A stretch of DNA of 64,000 nucleotides from contig CM065819.1 of the NCBI GenBank assembly GCA_033398695.1, positions 3,211,501-3,275,500 of the forward strand. Direction: 5' to 3'. This DNA is from Orobanche coerulescens (taxonomy: Eukaryota; Streptophyta; Magnoliopsida; Lamiales; Orobanchaceae). How positions within the stretch are numbered: the stretch's first letter is position 1; each line of letters begins with the position of its first letter. The notes below the pieces were generated by a model, which saw only the letters and a list, made by a program, of their open reading frames with translations, made no database searches and was not told where the DNA came from. Shown here one piece after another: positions 32,707 through 43,964 of this stretch. The position numbers and the translations under genes were made by a program.

Positions 32707-35107
32707 GTGCCACACATACTTTTATGTCTACAAAGTTTTATCTTGCCACTGGTCATAGAAGCGTAAGAACTATTGAGTCTCTTGAGGTTAGCCTACCTTC
32801 AGGAAATACGATCCTCACTAATAGAATGATTGACAAGAATATTGAGATAGGAGGAAGAGAATTTGACGCTAGCATGTATTTGATTAGCTCGATGGATTTT
32901 TACGTGATCCTTGGTATGGACTGGCTCGATATACATGATGCCGATATAAGCTGCCGTGAGAAAAAGGTAACATTGAGGTGTTCTGAAGGCGAGTCGATCA
33001 CCTTTTATGGTACTAAGAGTAGGACAGTACCCAGAGTAATCACAACCATGAAAGCACTAAGAAGTCTAAGGAAGGAGAAATGTCAGGGTTACTTGGTGAG
33101 TTTGGTCGACACTCGTACTAATGACGTGTCCCCTACAAACGTACCAATAGTACGGGAGTTTTTGGATGTGTTTCCAGAAGATTTGCCGGGAGTCCCACCC
33201 GAACGGCAAGTGGAGTTTAGTATTTATTTGATCCCTGGGGCGGCCCCAACATCCAAAGCCCCATATAGAATGGCTCTGAAGGAACTTCAAGAATTGAAGG
33301 TCCAAATTCAAAAGCTGTTGGAGCTCGGATTTGTTCGTCCTAGTGTATCACCCTGGGGTGCACTAGTGCTATTTGTAAAAAAGAAGGATGGATCACTTCG
33401 GATGTGTATAGATTACAGAGAGTTTAATCAACTCACGGTGAAGAACAAGTACCCACTAATGAGAATCGAGGATCTATTCAATCAGTTTACGGGAGTCGGA
33501 ACCTTTTCGAAGATCGATTTGTGGTCGGGGTACTACCAACTGAAGATTAGGGAGTGTGACATTCCCAAAACGGCTTCCAGGACCTGTATAGCATTCTGAA
33601 TTTGTAGTGATGCCATTTGGTCTGAGTAATGCACCGACAGTCTTTATGGATTTGATGAACAGGGTGTTCCAACCTTATTTGGATAAGTTCGTGATAGTCT
33701 TCATAGATGACATCTTCGTGTATTCTAAGGACAAGGAACAACACCAAGAGCATTTCAGGATTACATTGGAGACACTTCGCAAGGAGAAGTTGTATGCCAA
33801 GTTCAAGAAATGTGAGTTTTGGTTAAACAGAGTTGGATTCCTTGGACATGCGGTGACTTCAAAAGGAATTGAGGTAGATCCCGATAAGGTTGTAGCAGTG
33901 AGTAGTTGGGGAGTACCCAAGAATGCGAGTGAAGTTCGAAGCTTTCTGGGCCTAGCTGTCTATTATAGAAGATTTATCGAAGGATTTTCGAAAATCGCCA
34001 CTCATATGACCCAGTTAACAAGGAAAGGCATGAGGTTTGAATGGAGTGACAGGTGCGAGGAAAGTTTTCAAGAGTTGAAAAAGAGACTAACCTCGGTACC
34101 AGTATTAACGATTCCTGATGCGATGGAAGACTTTGTTATTTATAGTGATGCCTCAAAGCAGGGGTTGGGTTGTGTTCTGATGCAACATAGTAAAGTAGTA
34201 TCCTATGCATCGAGACAGCTTAAACCACATGAGTTGAACTATCCAACGCGTGATCTGGAGTTGGCTACTGTAGTACATGCGCTGAAGATTTAGCATCACT
34301 ATCTCCACGGAGGGAAGTGTGAGATATACACGGACCATAAAAGTCTAAAGTATCTTTTCACATAGAAGGATCTTAACATGAGACAAATACGAATGTTAGA
34401 ATTGGTGAAGGACTATGATTGTACCATCCATTACCATCCGGGTAAGGCTAATGTGGTAGCTGATGCCTTGAGGTGGAAGACTAGAGGCGAGTTAGCTTGC
34501 TTGATCGACCAGGAGAGTTTGATAAAGGAGTTCTCCGAGTTGAGGATTGAGGTAGTTGAGTCTTCAAAGAGTTCGAAAGCAATCCTATCATCTTTGGTCT
34601 TGAAACCAAACTTGAGGGGTAAGATTAAGGAAGCTCAACCACGTAATAAGTTCTTGTTCAAGATGAAAGATCGATCACAAGATGGAAGTATTGAGAAATT
34701 TCTCGTTGTTGCAGACGAAGTTTTGACTTATGATGGGAGGTGATGTGTTCCTAAGGATCCATCCCTTAGGAAGCAAACCCTTGAAGAAGCTCATAACGCA
34801 TCATATTCCGCACACCCGGGAGGTACAAAGATGTACCACGACCTGCAGAAGTTCTTTTGGTGGAGAGGAATGAAGCGGGGCAGTGGTGAATTTGTGGAGA
34901 GGTGTATGATATGTCAGCAGGTGAAGGCAGAACACCAATGGCCAAGAGGTTTACTTCAACCGTTGGAAATCCCAGAATGGAAATGGGATCATATCACAAT
35001 GGATTTCGTGGTTAGTCTGCCACGAACCGTGAGGGAGAACTATGCTATCTGGGTTATAGTGTATCGTTTGACGAAGTCATCTCATTTTCTACCTGTGAGG
35101 ATGACTT
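32707..35107 (+). pseudogene. Element B pol: protease, RT, RNase H, start of integrase (broken)
   Basis: Continues the protease from 20357 ([15 protein letters not shown]; retropepsin end ILGMDWL near 32915). RT follows with [18 protein letters not shown], a frameshift near 33595, then [20 protein letters not shown] and the catalytic FIDDIFVYS (33700). RNase H has [15 protein letters not shown] (34140) and ends with [13 protein letters not shown] (34480). The integrase zinc region has CMICQQVKAEH (34905), and the core start IWVIVYRLTKSSHFLP ends at the D insertion. In-frame stops are at 34291 (TAG for an expected Trp), 34363 (TAG) and 34741 (TGA). Confidence 0.9.
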
Positions 35108-35649
35108 TGTAATATCCGCATTTTTTCTTTCTCCGGTATTTTTCATGTTAGTGTATTTTTCGTTTTTAGTGACTTGCTTGTAACTGTATAGTTATTTTGA
35201 GAATATTTAATACTGGACTTTTTTTCATCCGAGCTTGTTTCGGATCTGTTCTACTCAATTCCGTGTTTAATTTCATTTTCGTCGCTATTTGGTTCAATTC
35301 TCGTAATCGTTGTTCGGAACTGCCGTGTCGGGGTTCCCGTAAATCCGTCTTATGTTATTATGCATGTTGTGAGCTTTCATTTGGTGTTTTGATCATATAT
35401 CGTGTATTTCAGATGTTTTGGGGTCGTTTTGTAATTTACCAAAGTTATGGGGCAATTACCATTGTTGTCGTTTTCCGAACCTTTGCGTAGTTGGAATCGT
35501 GTGTTCTTTTAGTGCTTCAGTTCTGACTCGAACTCGTCGTTCGTGTGCCTTCTTCAATTCGTTGTTTGGTGTCGGGTGCGCGTTATTTCATCCGGGGAAG
35601 AATTCACTGTTTTCCATCTTTGAATGATGTATGTACTACGGTCTGCACT

Positions 35650-36083
35650 CGTTAGCGCACGCTAATGTCGTTGCGTAGCGTGCGCTAATTTCATTGTGTA
35701 TCGCATGCTATATTCTTCTTGTAGCGCGAGCTAATGATTCGAATATAGCAGTGGCTTTAGGTTGTTTCCACTCTCTGGACGAGCAGTTTAGCGCACGCTG
35801 TGTCTGTGGATTAGCATGCTATTGTTGAGGCTTAGCGCATGCTAGTGTGTGGCGGTGCACGCAAATTCGGTACTCCGGTAAGGGCAGAATGTTTTTTAGG
35901 TTCTGGACTCCGTACAGGACTGAACAGGTAGCGCACGATGATACTATCTTTAGCGCATGCTAACGCTGGTTGTAGCGCGCGCTAATTCTGTAGTAGCGCG
36001 CGCTAACGTCTTAAGACAGGAGCTACTGGACTACTGGACGATCTCGTTAACGCGTGCTAACCATAAGAGTAGCGTGCGCTAAT
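35650..36083 (+). repeat. 12-mer array in U3 of element D
   Basis: About thirteen copies of TAGCG(C/T)(A/G)CGCTA or close variants (TAGCGCACGCTA, TAGCGTGCGCTA, TAGCGCGCGCTA, TAGCGCATGCTA). The segment GGAGCTACTGGACTACTGG (near 36020) resembles the TAGCCACTGGACTGAAACTGG block of element G. The array is followed 10 bases later by the TATA box. Confidence 0.8.
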
Positions 36084-36092
36084 TAGATCTGG

Positions 36093-36100
36093 TATATAAG
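36093..36100 (+). promoter_or_regulatory. TATA box of element D 5' LTR
   Basis: TATATAAG just after the last 12-mer. The 3' LTR of D lacks this segment, so only the 5' LTR keeps a recognisable promoter. Confidence 0.6.
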
Positions 36101-36709
36101 GGCCAGAGCAGGTCAACTCCTGTCATTTTTCTCATTTCATCTCCTTCCCCGCGGCTTGAGCGATCCAGAGGCGATTTTGAGGCGATTTCTTCTTCCAATC
36201 ACCTCAACTATCATCTTCCTTCAGTTCTTGATGTAGATTAACAACAACTACTTATGTTCTTCGTCTTTGATCTAAGGTAATCTCTTATAACCCTATTTTT
36301 GGGTAATTTGGGGGTTTTCGATTTAATGCCTGATTTGTTCCCTGTTGTTGATTAATCCATGATGTATGTGATTAATCTTAGTGGTATTCATGTTTTCCCT
36401 ACGAGTTCATGTTAAATTTCGTGGTATTTGAGAAATCGAGAGGGTTCGGTCGCGACCCGCCCTCGTTGTTGTTTTTGTACGAATTTACATGAATCGAATG
36501 TGGGTTTTCGGATGTCTTCCATTTTCGTACTCGTGTATAAATGGTTGTGATTGTATTCTTCGAATCGTTAGGTTCGGGATTGTCAGTTCCTAGTTACCGT
36601 GGTTGATTTTCAGTTCCATCCATTTCGTCGTTAATTACTCAAGGCATTTATTCTCGTGAAACCTTTATGCTTAATATGAAATGGTAATATATATGTGTGT
36701 GCTTTGCTC

Positions 36710-36935
36710 ACTCCGGGAGGGTCCGACAGGGCCTCGGGGGAATCTGTGATTTCGCTCCTCATTCACGAGCTTATTGGCTAGCCAGTCCGGGAGGGTCCAT
36801 AGAGGCCTAAGATGGGATCAGTGGTTTCGCCCCGGTCCTAGGTGATGCATGTGCGTGATTTTGATTTCTAATTATGGCCCGACCGGGAGGGTCCTTAGCG
36901 ACCTCAGATGGGATCAGTGGTTTCGCCTCATTCCT
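36710..36935 (+). repeat. Minisatellite (CCGGGAGGGTCC units) in element D LTR
   Basis: Three imperfect units of roughly 70-100 bp, each with CCGGGAGGGTCC, a GAGGCCT-like core, GATGGGATCAGTGGTTTCGC and a CCTAGG-like end. It also occurs in the 3' LTR at about 49190-49415. Confidence 0.75.
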
Positions 36936-37124
36936 AAGCAAGTTTGAACCGTGATATTTGATTGTTTTTCCGGGAAAAGACATGTCTTGATTTGATTTTT
37001 GAAACGATTTGATGCATGTACTATGAAATGTGTAAGCGATTGATTTGCCTTGATTACTTGTACTAGCGTAATTGCTAACCCCTTTGGGGACCCGTTATTG
37101 GGGAAATTCGTGTTTTGGAAATTT

Positions 37125-37286
37125 CGTCGTCGCTGATCGAGGAATTAAACTGAAGCAGTTGGAGGATCCTATGATTGCTCAAATTCGAGAGAATGTTCTT
37201 AAGGGGAAGTTTTCAAGGTTTGTGAGCCACGAGGATGGTGTGTTGAGGTTCCAGGGTCGACTTTGCGTACCGAACGACTTGGAATT
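37125..37286 (+). pseudogene. Element D pol fragment before E
   Basis: Encodes the spacer between RNase H and integrase: LKQLEDPMIAQIRENVLKGK and VLRFQGRLCVPND. It is joined on its left to truncated LTR sequence and cut on its right by E. The next codons (LRQSILHEAHTTPYSVHPGS) resume at 46811. Last bases GAATT are the E target-site copy. Confidence 0.85.
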
Positions 37287-37427
37287 TGTAATGCCCGAAT
37301 AAATATTGTGTATCTATCTTGTAAGAATCAACTTTGTGATGTTATTATTCAGAGGTTGGTTTCCCGTATTTCGTATCCTTACGTTTTGGTGTCTCCAGCA
37401 TTCTGCATGCATGGTTCTGCACGTGTT

Positions 37428-37811
37428 AACGTACGCTATCAGGCGTCCATAACGTACGCTAAGACTGCAGTATTACGTACGTTATCTGATGTTCTTAACG
37501 TACGTAGGCTAAGTCAACTTACGATCGGATAAGGGTCGGCGTGTGGGGGCCGAGGAAGGGGCCGAGGAAGATTCGTGTGATTTCCGCGTGAACCTGGACA
37601 TAGGTGTTACGTACGCTATGGTGCATGTTTTACGTACGCTAAGGACATGGATATTACGTACGTAAAACCCTTGTGGTTACGTACGTAAGGAAATGCCTAA
37701 ATCAGGCCAGTGAGTTCTGGTCAAACGACTACGTACGTTAAAGCTAGGGTATAACGTACGTTAAGTTTGTTACGTACGTAAGGTTAATTGCATAACGTAC
37801 GTAATGCCCAG
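37428..37811 (+). repeat. ACGTACGT-type 12-mer array in U3 of element E
   Basis: About twelve copies of TAACGTACGTTA, TTACGTACGTAA or TAACGTACGCTA, many perfect palindromes. This is the E version of the 12-mer in A, D, G and H. Each contains the ACGT core, often as TACGTA, the A-box bound by plant bZIP factors. Also present at 44640-45018 in the 3' LTR. Confidence 0.85.
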
Positions 37812-37816
37812 AATTC

Positions 37817-37824
37817 TATTTATA
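37817..37824 (+). promoter_or_regulatory. TATA-like box of element E LTR
   Basis: TATTTATA six bases after the last 12-mer copy; weaker than the boxes of A and D. Confidence 0.45.
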
Positions 37825-39562
37825 GACCTTGACCCTATTTCATTTCTCACCTTTCCTTTGGCCGATTTTTCGTGTTCTGAAGATCTTTCATCACCTCTTA
37901 TCCTTCATATCATCTTTTGGGATGGTTCTTGGGAAGCTTAGGCCTTGTAGATTGGTGTTCAAGCTTCCGGTGGTAGAGTTTATTCAAGTTCTTCATTGTT
38001 CATCAATTTATTGAGGTATGTGATCCTTCACCAACTAATTTAGCATGATCTTAGTAACGTTTTGGACCTGTTTGAGTAGACCGAACCAGTTATCTTCTTG
38101 AGGAGCCTTTCATCATGGTTTAGAAGATTTAATTCAATTATTTTTTATTCCTCTTGGTTGTTGTAATCGTTGAGCAAACCTTCTAGTGATTAGACTATTG
38201 ATTAGTGCATCTTGAGATTGTAAACCCAATCATATCTAGTTTTCGAAGATTATCTTAGTTCATGAGAATGGTATGATTGAACATTTTGGTGAAGAGTTAA
38301 TGGATTGAATTTAAGGATTTATTCGTAGAAGGAGAGGATATTGAAACTAGTGAACAAGTCTTTATGAGGATTCATCGAAGTTCGGATATCTTGTTATAAT
38401 AGAACATGATTAGAATCCTCCTAGAATGAATTCCATGTTATGTTGTAACAATCAACCGAAGGAATTGTGTTGGAACTTAGAAAGTATTCCATTGAGCTAT
38501 TGCAAGGACGAATAGCGTAGTATCGGTCCAACTAAATTGTGTTAGGGCAGAATAGTCCATCGCCATTATATGGTATATCATGCCTTTTGATGATTCATTT
38601 AATGATTTAAACGATTATCCAGAACCGTTAGTTATACCGACGTTATTGTTCGATGAAGGTTTGCATTCCGGTGAGCCGACCAAGTGAGAATTCTCCAATC
38701 GGGTTGAAGACTATTGATAGTAGAAATTCTTGTCGCCATTTGTTGAGGCAAGTATCGTATTTTGAAAGTTTGTGAATAATTGATGAATTTGATCATGCAT
38801 ATGGTTTATTCGTGTTGTTGACATGAGATTATTTCATTAAATTGTCATGACATTTGCTATCGATTTAACGTACGTTCATATTGATGAACATGTCGATTTT
38901 TTTGCATATGTATATGCATAGTTGTGTTATGTGTAAGTTGTGATCGGATGTCCACCTCGTGTTGGTCCGACGGGATCATTTTGGGATCTAGGCTGAGGGC
39001 GCTGGATCATTGGACGGGTTTTTCCACCTCGTGTTGGTCCGACGGGATCATCTTGGGATCTATGCTGAGGGCGCTGGATCGTTGGAATACCCATGTTGTG
39101 TTGATTGAATCTTGTGGATTCGTATTGTTGGATTCCGGTAGCGGAAGTCCGTATTGTGTATGTTTTTATGCATTGTCGTTGCATATTTGTGTGTTCCGAT
39201 ACTTGTACTAGCATTGTTTTGCTAACCCCTTCGGGGGTGGACATTTGTTTTGATGATCAGGTAGTCGAGGAGCGGGGAAGCAGCCACAGTACCGTCATGA
39301 CGATGAAGTGGCTCAGTGATGTTAAATGTTTGTTGTTTTTGTGATTTGTCTTCTTGGTTCATTTTTAGTACTCGAGTACGCGTGTCGTTTTAATATCATT
39401 TCGATATGGTTGTAATGGATCAGTTGGAACCAGTTTTGTAATTTGAATTTCGGTGGTATTGTTGGATTATATTCACATTTCTTTTAATTAGCCTTGTAAA
39501 TCCTTACTTAAAGGGTTTACGGCGCTGTAATTATTCCGATTATCTCGGGGTGTTACAGAATA

Positions 39563-39574
39563 TGGTATCGGAGC
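39563..39574 (+). other. Primer-binding site of element E
   Basis: TGGTATCGGAGC five bases after the LTR end. Confidence 0.82.
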
Positions 39575-39802
39575 TAAGATTCATGGATATCTTGGCAGTC
39601 GGGTTTTAGTTGGGTCTATTTACGTTATTTGATTTACGGGTCGTTCGTAACATCACTGTTCAGCCAAAGTCGTCATGTGGACCGTGGTTGTAAGTCTCCT
39701 AATCTCTTATACTACCGTTTTACTTAATTTCTGTTTTGTGAGTATTGACGGGCTTTATTTTTGAAAATTTTGTCCTGGATATTGAGAAATTGTGTTTACA
39801 GT

Positions 39803-41061
39803 ATGTTGAGAGGAGGACGTGGACGCGGACGCGGTCGTGGACGTGGACGCGGACGCGGTCGTGGACGCGGACGCGGTCGTGGACGCGGACGTGGTAACAT
39901 GAGACAGGAGGATTCCGCAACTACCTCAGAATTATCGGCTAGTCGAACCGATTCCCATTCTGGAGGACAACAGGGATCAGCGAATGACGACACGAATCCT
40001 AACATGCCGGGAGTGCTTCAATAGGTGGTGGCTTAGATAAACCAGTTCACTCAGGTAGTTGACCGCATGCAGACGGCGATGGGACAGCAGCACCACGAGG
40101 ATAACCGGGGAGACAGATGGCTTGCTGAGGTGGTCAAATTACACCCGCCAAAATTTGACGGATCTGCTGAGGCACTTACTTGGGATCATTGGCTAAAGGA
40201 GTTAGAGAAGATATTTGCGGGTATTAACTGTCCCGAGGACCGGAAAGTTCCTATTGCCCAGTATTTTCTGACTGGGGAGGCTTTTGACTGGTGGGAGGCT
40301 ATTCGACCCGAGAATCATAATGCTGACTGGATGGAATTCAAACTAATGATGGAAGCACAGTATTGTCCTCGTCCAGTTAGAGAGGCAAAAATCCGAGAGT
40401 TTTTCTCACCACAGAGTTCTAAGCATCCGTGATGTACATAATCAAGACTTTTAATCACCAGCTGACTTGTGTGCGACACTTGGTCAGAACGAAGGCAGAA
40501 AAGATTTTTCATTTCGATATGCGGATGAAGCCGGAGATTCAGCAGTACATGTCCGGATTCGAGTGTACTACGTTGCAACAGTATCAAGACAAAGCGCTGG
40601 CCTACGACATGAAAGAGGCGGCGGTGGAGAGATCGATGGAGGCAAAGAAGCAGAAAGTGTCCGGCAACTTCTCGAAAAACAAGAGTGGTGGGGCCCACAA
40701 GGGCCAGCCTTCATTTTATTCATCTAGGAAACCTACACATCCTTCTAGAGGTGGAAAAAAGTTCCGGACAACATCAGTAGTTTCGGACGCATCAAAGAAA
40801 TGCTATAATTGTGGTCGAGCAGGGCATATTCGATGTGATTGCCCCGCATCTTCTGTGACTTGTTTTGATTGTGGGCAAGAAGGGCACCGTGCGGCTTTCT
40901 GTGGAGTTACGACTAGATCATTTGGTACTCGCACTCCAGCGCCAGTTCCGAAGGAGATGAGTGTGAACCAGACGCAGCAGAGTGGATTTCAGCAGCAGAA
41001 TGTTGGGAAGAGAGAGACATCCAAAGGCCGGGTCTGCCTCTCGCGCCTGCATTTGAGATGA
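39803..41061 (+). pseudogene. Element E gag (lightly broken)
   Basis: Starts MLRGG at 39803, followed by about 14 Arg-Gly pairs encoded by a GGACGCGGACGCGGTCGT-type tandem repeat. Two in-frame TAG stops (40022 and 40034) interrupt a short linker, then the Gag core runs from 40067 (WLAEVVKLHPPKFDGSAEAL, FDWWEAIRPEN). A frameshift near 40430 moves the rest to another frame. Two CCHC knuckles follow: CYNCGRAGHIRCDC (40801) and CFDCGQEGHRAAFC (40861). The frame ends at 41061, four bases into the pol ATG. This overlap probably arose from a frameshift near 41040, since Tekay Gag and Pol are usually one frame. Confidence 0.85.
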
Positions 41062-43964
41062 GGAAATCTGACGATCAGAACACTGTTGTTGCATCAGGTA
41101 TGATTCAGATCCTTTTGCAACCAGTTAGTGTCTTATTCGATTCAGGAGCTACACATTCTTTCATATCATTGAACTGTGTTAATCGTTTGAAAATCTCGTG
41201 TTTATTTGATTGTGAACCATATGTTGTGGGTTTGCCGAGCGGAGAGAGAATTGTGGGAACCCTAGAAACTAGAGATTTTCCAGTGTCTATAGGAGGGACA
41301 GATTGGCCATCGAATCTTATTGCAGTTGACATCCATGGTGACGATTTAATTCTCAGAGACGATCGGCTCAACTGTTATGGAGCTATTCTGAATTACCAAA
41401 AGAGAGTCATTGCTATCGTCGCCGATGACGGATCTGAACATTTATTCAAAGGATGGAGACCAGGAAGCTCGGGAAAATTGATCAAAGCGATGAAAGCAGT
41501 GAAATTACTGAAGCAGGGATGTCATGGACTTAGGTGTTATGCCATGAGGAAAGAGGAAGGAGTAGAGCTCTCATCTATTCCAGTTGTGAATGAATTCTCA
41601 GATGTATTCCCTGACGAACTACCTGGGCTACCTCCGCAGAGAGAAGTGGAGTTCACTATCGAATTAGAGCCTGGAGCCGCTCCTATTTCCAGAGCACCAT
41701 ACCGCATGGCGCCAACCGAGATGTATGAACTAAAGAAGCAACTGGAGGAATTATTGCAGAAGGGTTACATTCAACCTAGCGTTTCTCCTTGGGGAGCGCC
41801 CGTTCTCTTTGTCCGGAAGAAAGATGGATCCCTCCGATTTATTGATTACAGAGAGCTAAACAAGGTGACGATCAAGAACAAGTATCCTATACCTCGGATC
41901 GACTACTTGTTTGATCAACTGCAAGGGGCAAAAGTATTCTCTAAAATCGACTTGCGATCAGGATATCATCAGCTGAGGATTAAGGAATCGGATATACCGA
42001 AATCTGCTTTCAGATCCCAGTACGGGCATTATGAATTTGTAGTGATGCCATTCGGACTTACCAATGCTCCTGCAGTATTTATGCAATTGATGAATCGGGT
42101 ATTCTTAGAATACTTGGATAAGTTCGTGGTTGTTTTCATTGATGACATCTTGATCTATTCGAAAGACCCCGAGGAACATGCTGAGGATTTGCGTATTGTT
42201 CTGAGCACCTTGAGGAATGAACAGTTGTATGCGAAACTTTCTAAATGTGAAATCTGTCTTAAGGAAGTGACTTTCTTTGGGCATGTGATATCATCTGACG
42301 GAGTTCAAGTAGATCCGAAGAAAGTCGAGGCAATCTTGGAGTGGGAATCTCCAAATAATGTGAAAGAAGTCCGGAGTTTCTTAGGACTTGCTGGATATTA
42401 TCGCTGTTTCGTAGAGGGATTTTCCAAAATTGCTCATCCGCTCACTCATCTATTACAAAAAACTCAAAAGTTCGCGTGGAATGAGAAATGCCAGGCTAGT
42501 TTTGATGATCTTAAGAGGAGACTGACGACAGCGCCTATACTAGCGTTACTAGATGGAACTGATGGATTCATGGTATACAGCGATGCTTCAAATCAGGGTC
42601 TGGGATGTGTGTTGATGCAAAAGGATAGGGTGATTGCCTATGCCTCTCGACAGTTGAAACCGTACGAAGTTAATTACCCGACTCATGATCTGGAGTTAGC
42701 AGCTGTGGTCCTTGCTTTGAAAATTTGGCGACATTATTTATATGGCACTCGTTGTCAGATCTTTATAGATCATAAAAGCCTCAAGTACATTTTCAGTCAG
42801 AAAGAATTAAACATGAGGCAGAGAAGGTGGCTAGAATTGATCAAGGATTACAACTTGGATATTCTCTATCATCCGGGTAAAGCAAACGTAGTAGCTGATG
42901 CATTGAGCCGTAAACCTGTTTCTCTTCGGGTGTTGGAAGCACTTACGTCCCAAACCAGCATTCAACGAGAACTGATCCGCGAAGGGATTGAAGTATGGTC
43001 GCTAGGAATCCAAGGGCAACTATATGTGATGGAACTGACTTCGTCACTAGTCGAGGAAATCAAATCTAAGCAGTTGAACGATTCTCTGATCCTTCGGTTA
43101 TGTGACGAAGTAAAGAAAGGAAAGGCCCCAGGATTCGTGATACAAGATGATGGAGTTCTGAGATTTCAGAGCCGACTTTGCGTTCCTGATGATGATGTTT
43201 TGAGACAGACAATTCTGAAGGAAGCTCACAGCGCACCCTATTCTATTCATCCGGGCAGCAGTAAGATGTATAAGGATCTAAAACAAAACTTCTGGTGGGG
43301 AAATATGAAGAAGGACGTAGCAGAATACGTTTCGAAGTGTTTGGCGTGTCAGCAAGTTAAGATTGAACATCAACGACCTGCCGGAATGTTGAGGCCACTT
43401 CCGATCCCTGAGTGGAAGTGGGAGGATATCTCGATGGATTTCATCACCAATATGCCAAGGACCAAGACGGGAATGAACATGATTTGGGTTATAGTTGATC
43501 GACTAACCAAGTCGGCTCATTTCCTAGGAATTAAGGACACATGGGGACCCGAGAAATTGGCACGAGTATTTATTGCAGAGATAGTCAGATTGCATGGGAC
43601 GCCGAAGACTATTATTTCAGATCGAGATGGTCGCTTCATGTCACACTTCTGGAAGGCAGTTCACAGGGCTTTGGGGACTGAGCTAAACTTTAGCATGGCT
43701 TATCATCCTCAAATGGATGGTCAGTCCGATAGGACTATACAAACAGTAGAAGACATGCTTAGAGCTTGTGCTTTGGATTGGTCAACTGATTGGGAAGTTC
43801 ACTTGTCGTTGATTGAATTCACCTACAACAATAGTTGGCATACTTCTATTAAGATGGCACCATTTGAAGCTTTGTACGGGAGAAGATGCCGATCACCCCT
43901 GTGCTGGGATGATTCTTCGGACTTGATCGGGACGGAATCGGAATTGATAGTTCAGACTCAATAG
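41058..43964 (+). CDS. pol: Element E pol: protease, RT, RNase H, integrase (968 codons open)
   Basis: Protease: [14 protein letters not shown] near residue 28. [22 protein letters not shown] (one residue shorter than the usual RMCIDYREL), [29 protein letters not shown] and the active-site FIDDILIYS near residue 368. RNase [16 protein letters not shown] and [16 protein letters not shown]. Integrase: HX-type zinc region ending [11 protein letters not shown], then a D-D-E core in [13 protein letters not shown] and QTVEDML. All catalytic acidic residues of the RT and integrase appear present. The frame ends at a TAG at 43962, just before the C-terminal region, which continues in the same frame. 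Confidence 0.92.
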   Translation: MRKSDDQNTVVASGMIQILLQPVSVLFDSGATHSFISLNCVNRLKISCLFDCEPYVVGLPSGERIVGTLETRDFPVSIGGTDWPSNLIAVDIHGDDLILRDDRLNCYGAILNYQKRVIAIVADDGSEHLFKGWRPGSSGKLIKAMKAVKLLKQGCHGLRCYAMRKEEGVELSSIPVVNEFSDVFPDELPGLPPQREVEFTIELEPGAAPISRAPYRMAPTEMYELKKQLEELLQKGYIQPSVSPWGAPVLFVRKKDGSLRFIDYRELNKVTIKNKYPIPRIDYLFDQLQGAKVFSKIDLRSGYHQLRIKESDIPKSAFRSQYGHYEFVVMPFGLTNAPAVFMQLMNRVFLEYLDKFVVVFIDDILIYSKDPEEHAEDLRIVLSTLRNEQLYAKLSKCEICLKEVTFFGHVISSDGVQVDPKKVEAILEWESPNNVKEVRSFLGLAGYYRCFVEGFSKIAHPLTHLLQKTQKFAWNEKCQASFDDLKRRLTTAPILALLDGTDGFMVYSDASNQGLGCVLMQKDRVIAYASRQLKPYEVNYPTHDLELAAVVLALKIWRHYLYGTRCQIFIDHKSLKYIFSQKELNMRQRRWLELIKDYNLDILYHPGKANVVADALSRKPVSLRVLEALTSQTSIQRELIREGIEVWSLGIQGQLYVMELTSSLVEEIKSKQLNDSLILRLCDEVKKGKAPGFVIQDDGVLRFQSRLCVPDDDVLRQTILKEAHSAPYSIHPGSSKMYKDLKQNFWWGNMKKDVAEYVSKCLACQQVKIEHQRPAGMLRPLPIPEWKWEDISMDFITNMPRTKTGMNMIWVIVDRLTKSAHFLGIKDTWGPEKLARVFIAEIVRLHGTPKTIISDRDGRFMSHFWKAVHRALGTELNFSMAYHPQMDGQSDRTIQTVEDMLRACALDWSTDWEVHLSLIEFTYNNSWHTSIKMAPFEALYGRRCRSPLCWDDSSDLIGTESELIVQTQ

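Larger units (their letters stand above)
35108..37124 (+). repeat. Element D 5' LTR, 3' end deleted
   Basis: Starts TGTAATATCC. It aligns with 48062-49604 except for an extra ~470 bp (about 35655-36125) that holds the 12-mer array and the TATA box, absent from the 3' LTR. It ends abruptly in GAAATTCGTGTTTTGGAAATT where pol sequence begins. Confidence 0.88.
37287..39557 (+). repeat. Element E 5' LTR
   Basis: TGTAATGCCC to GGGTGTTACA. U3 carries the ACGTACGT array (37428-37811), then the TATA-like TATTTATA (37817). The minisatellite shared with A is at 38945-39085. A splice-donor-like TTGAG-GTATGTG is at about 38011-38022 and an acceptor-like TTTTGATGATCAG ends near 39261. Confidence 0.92.

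Noticed and set aside
39720..40005. Antisense Arg-Pro repeat frame opposite E gag
   Set aside because: It is the shadow of the Arg-Gly repeat on the coding strand.
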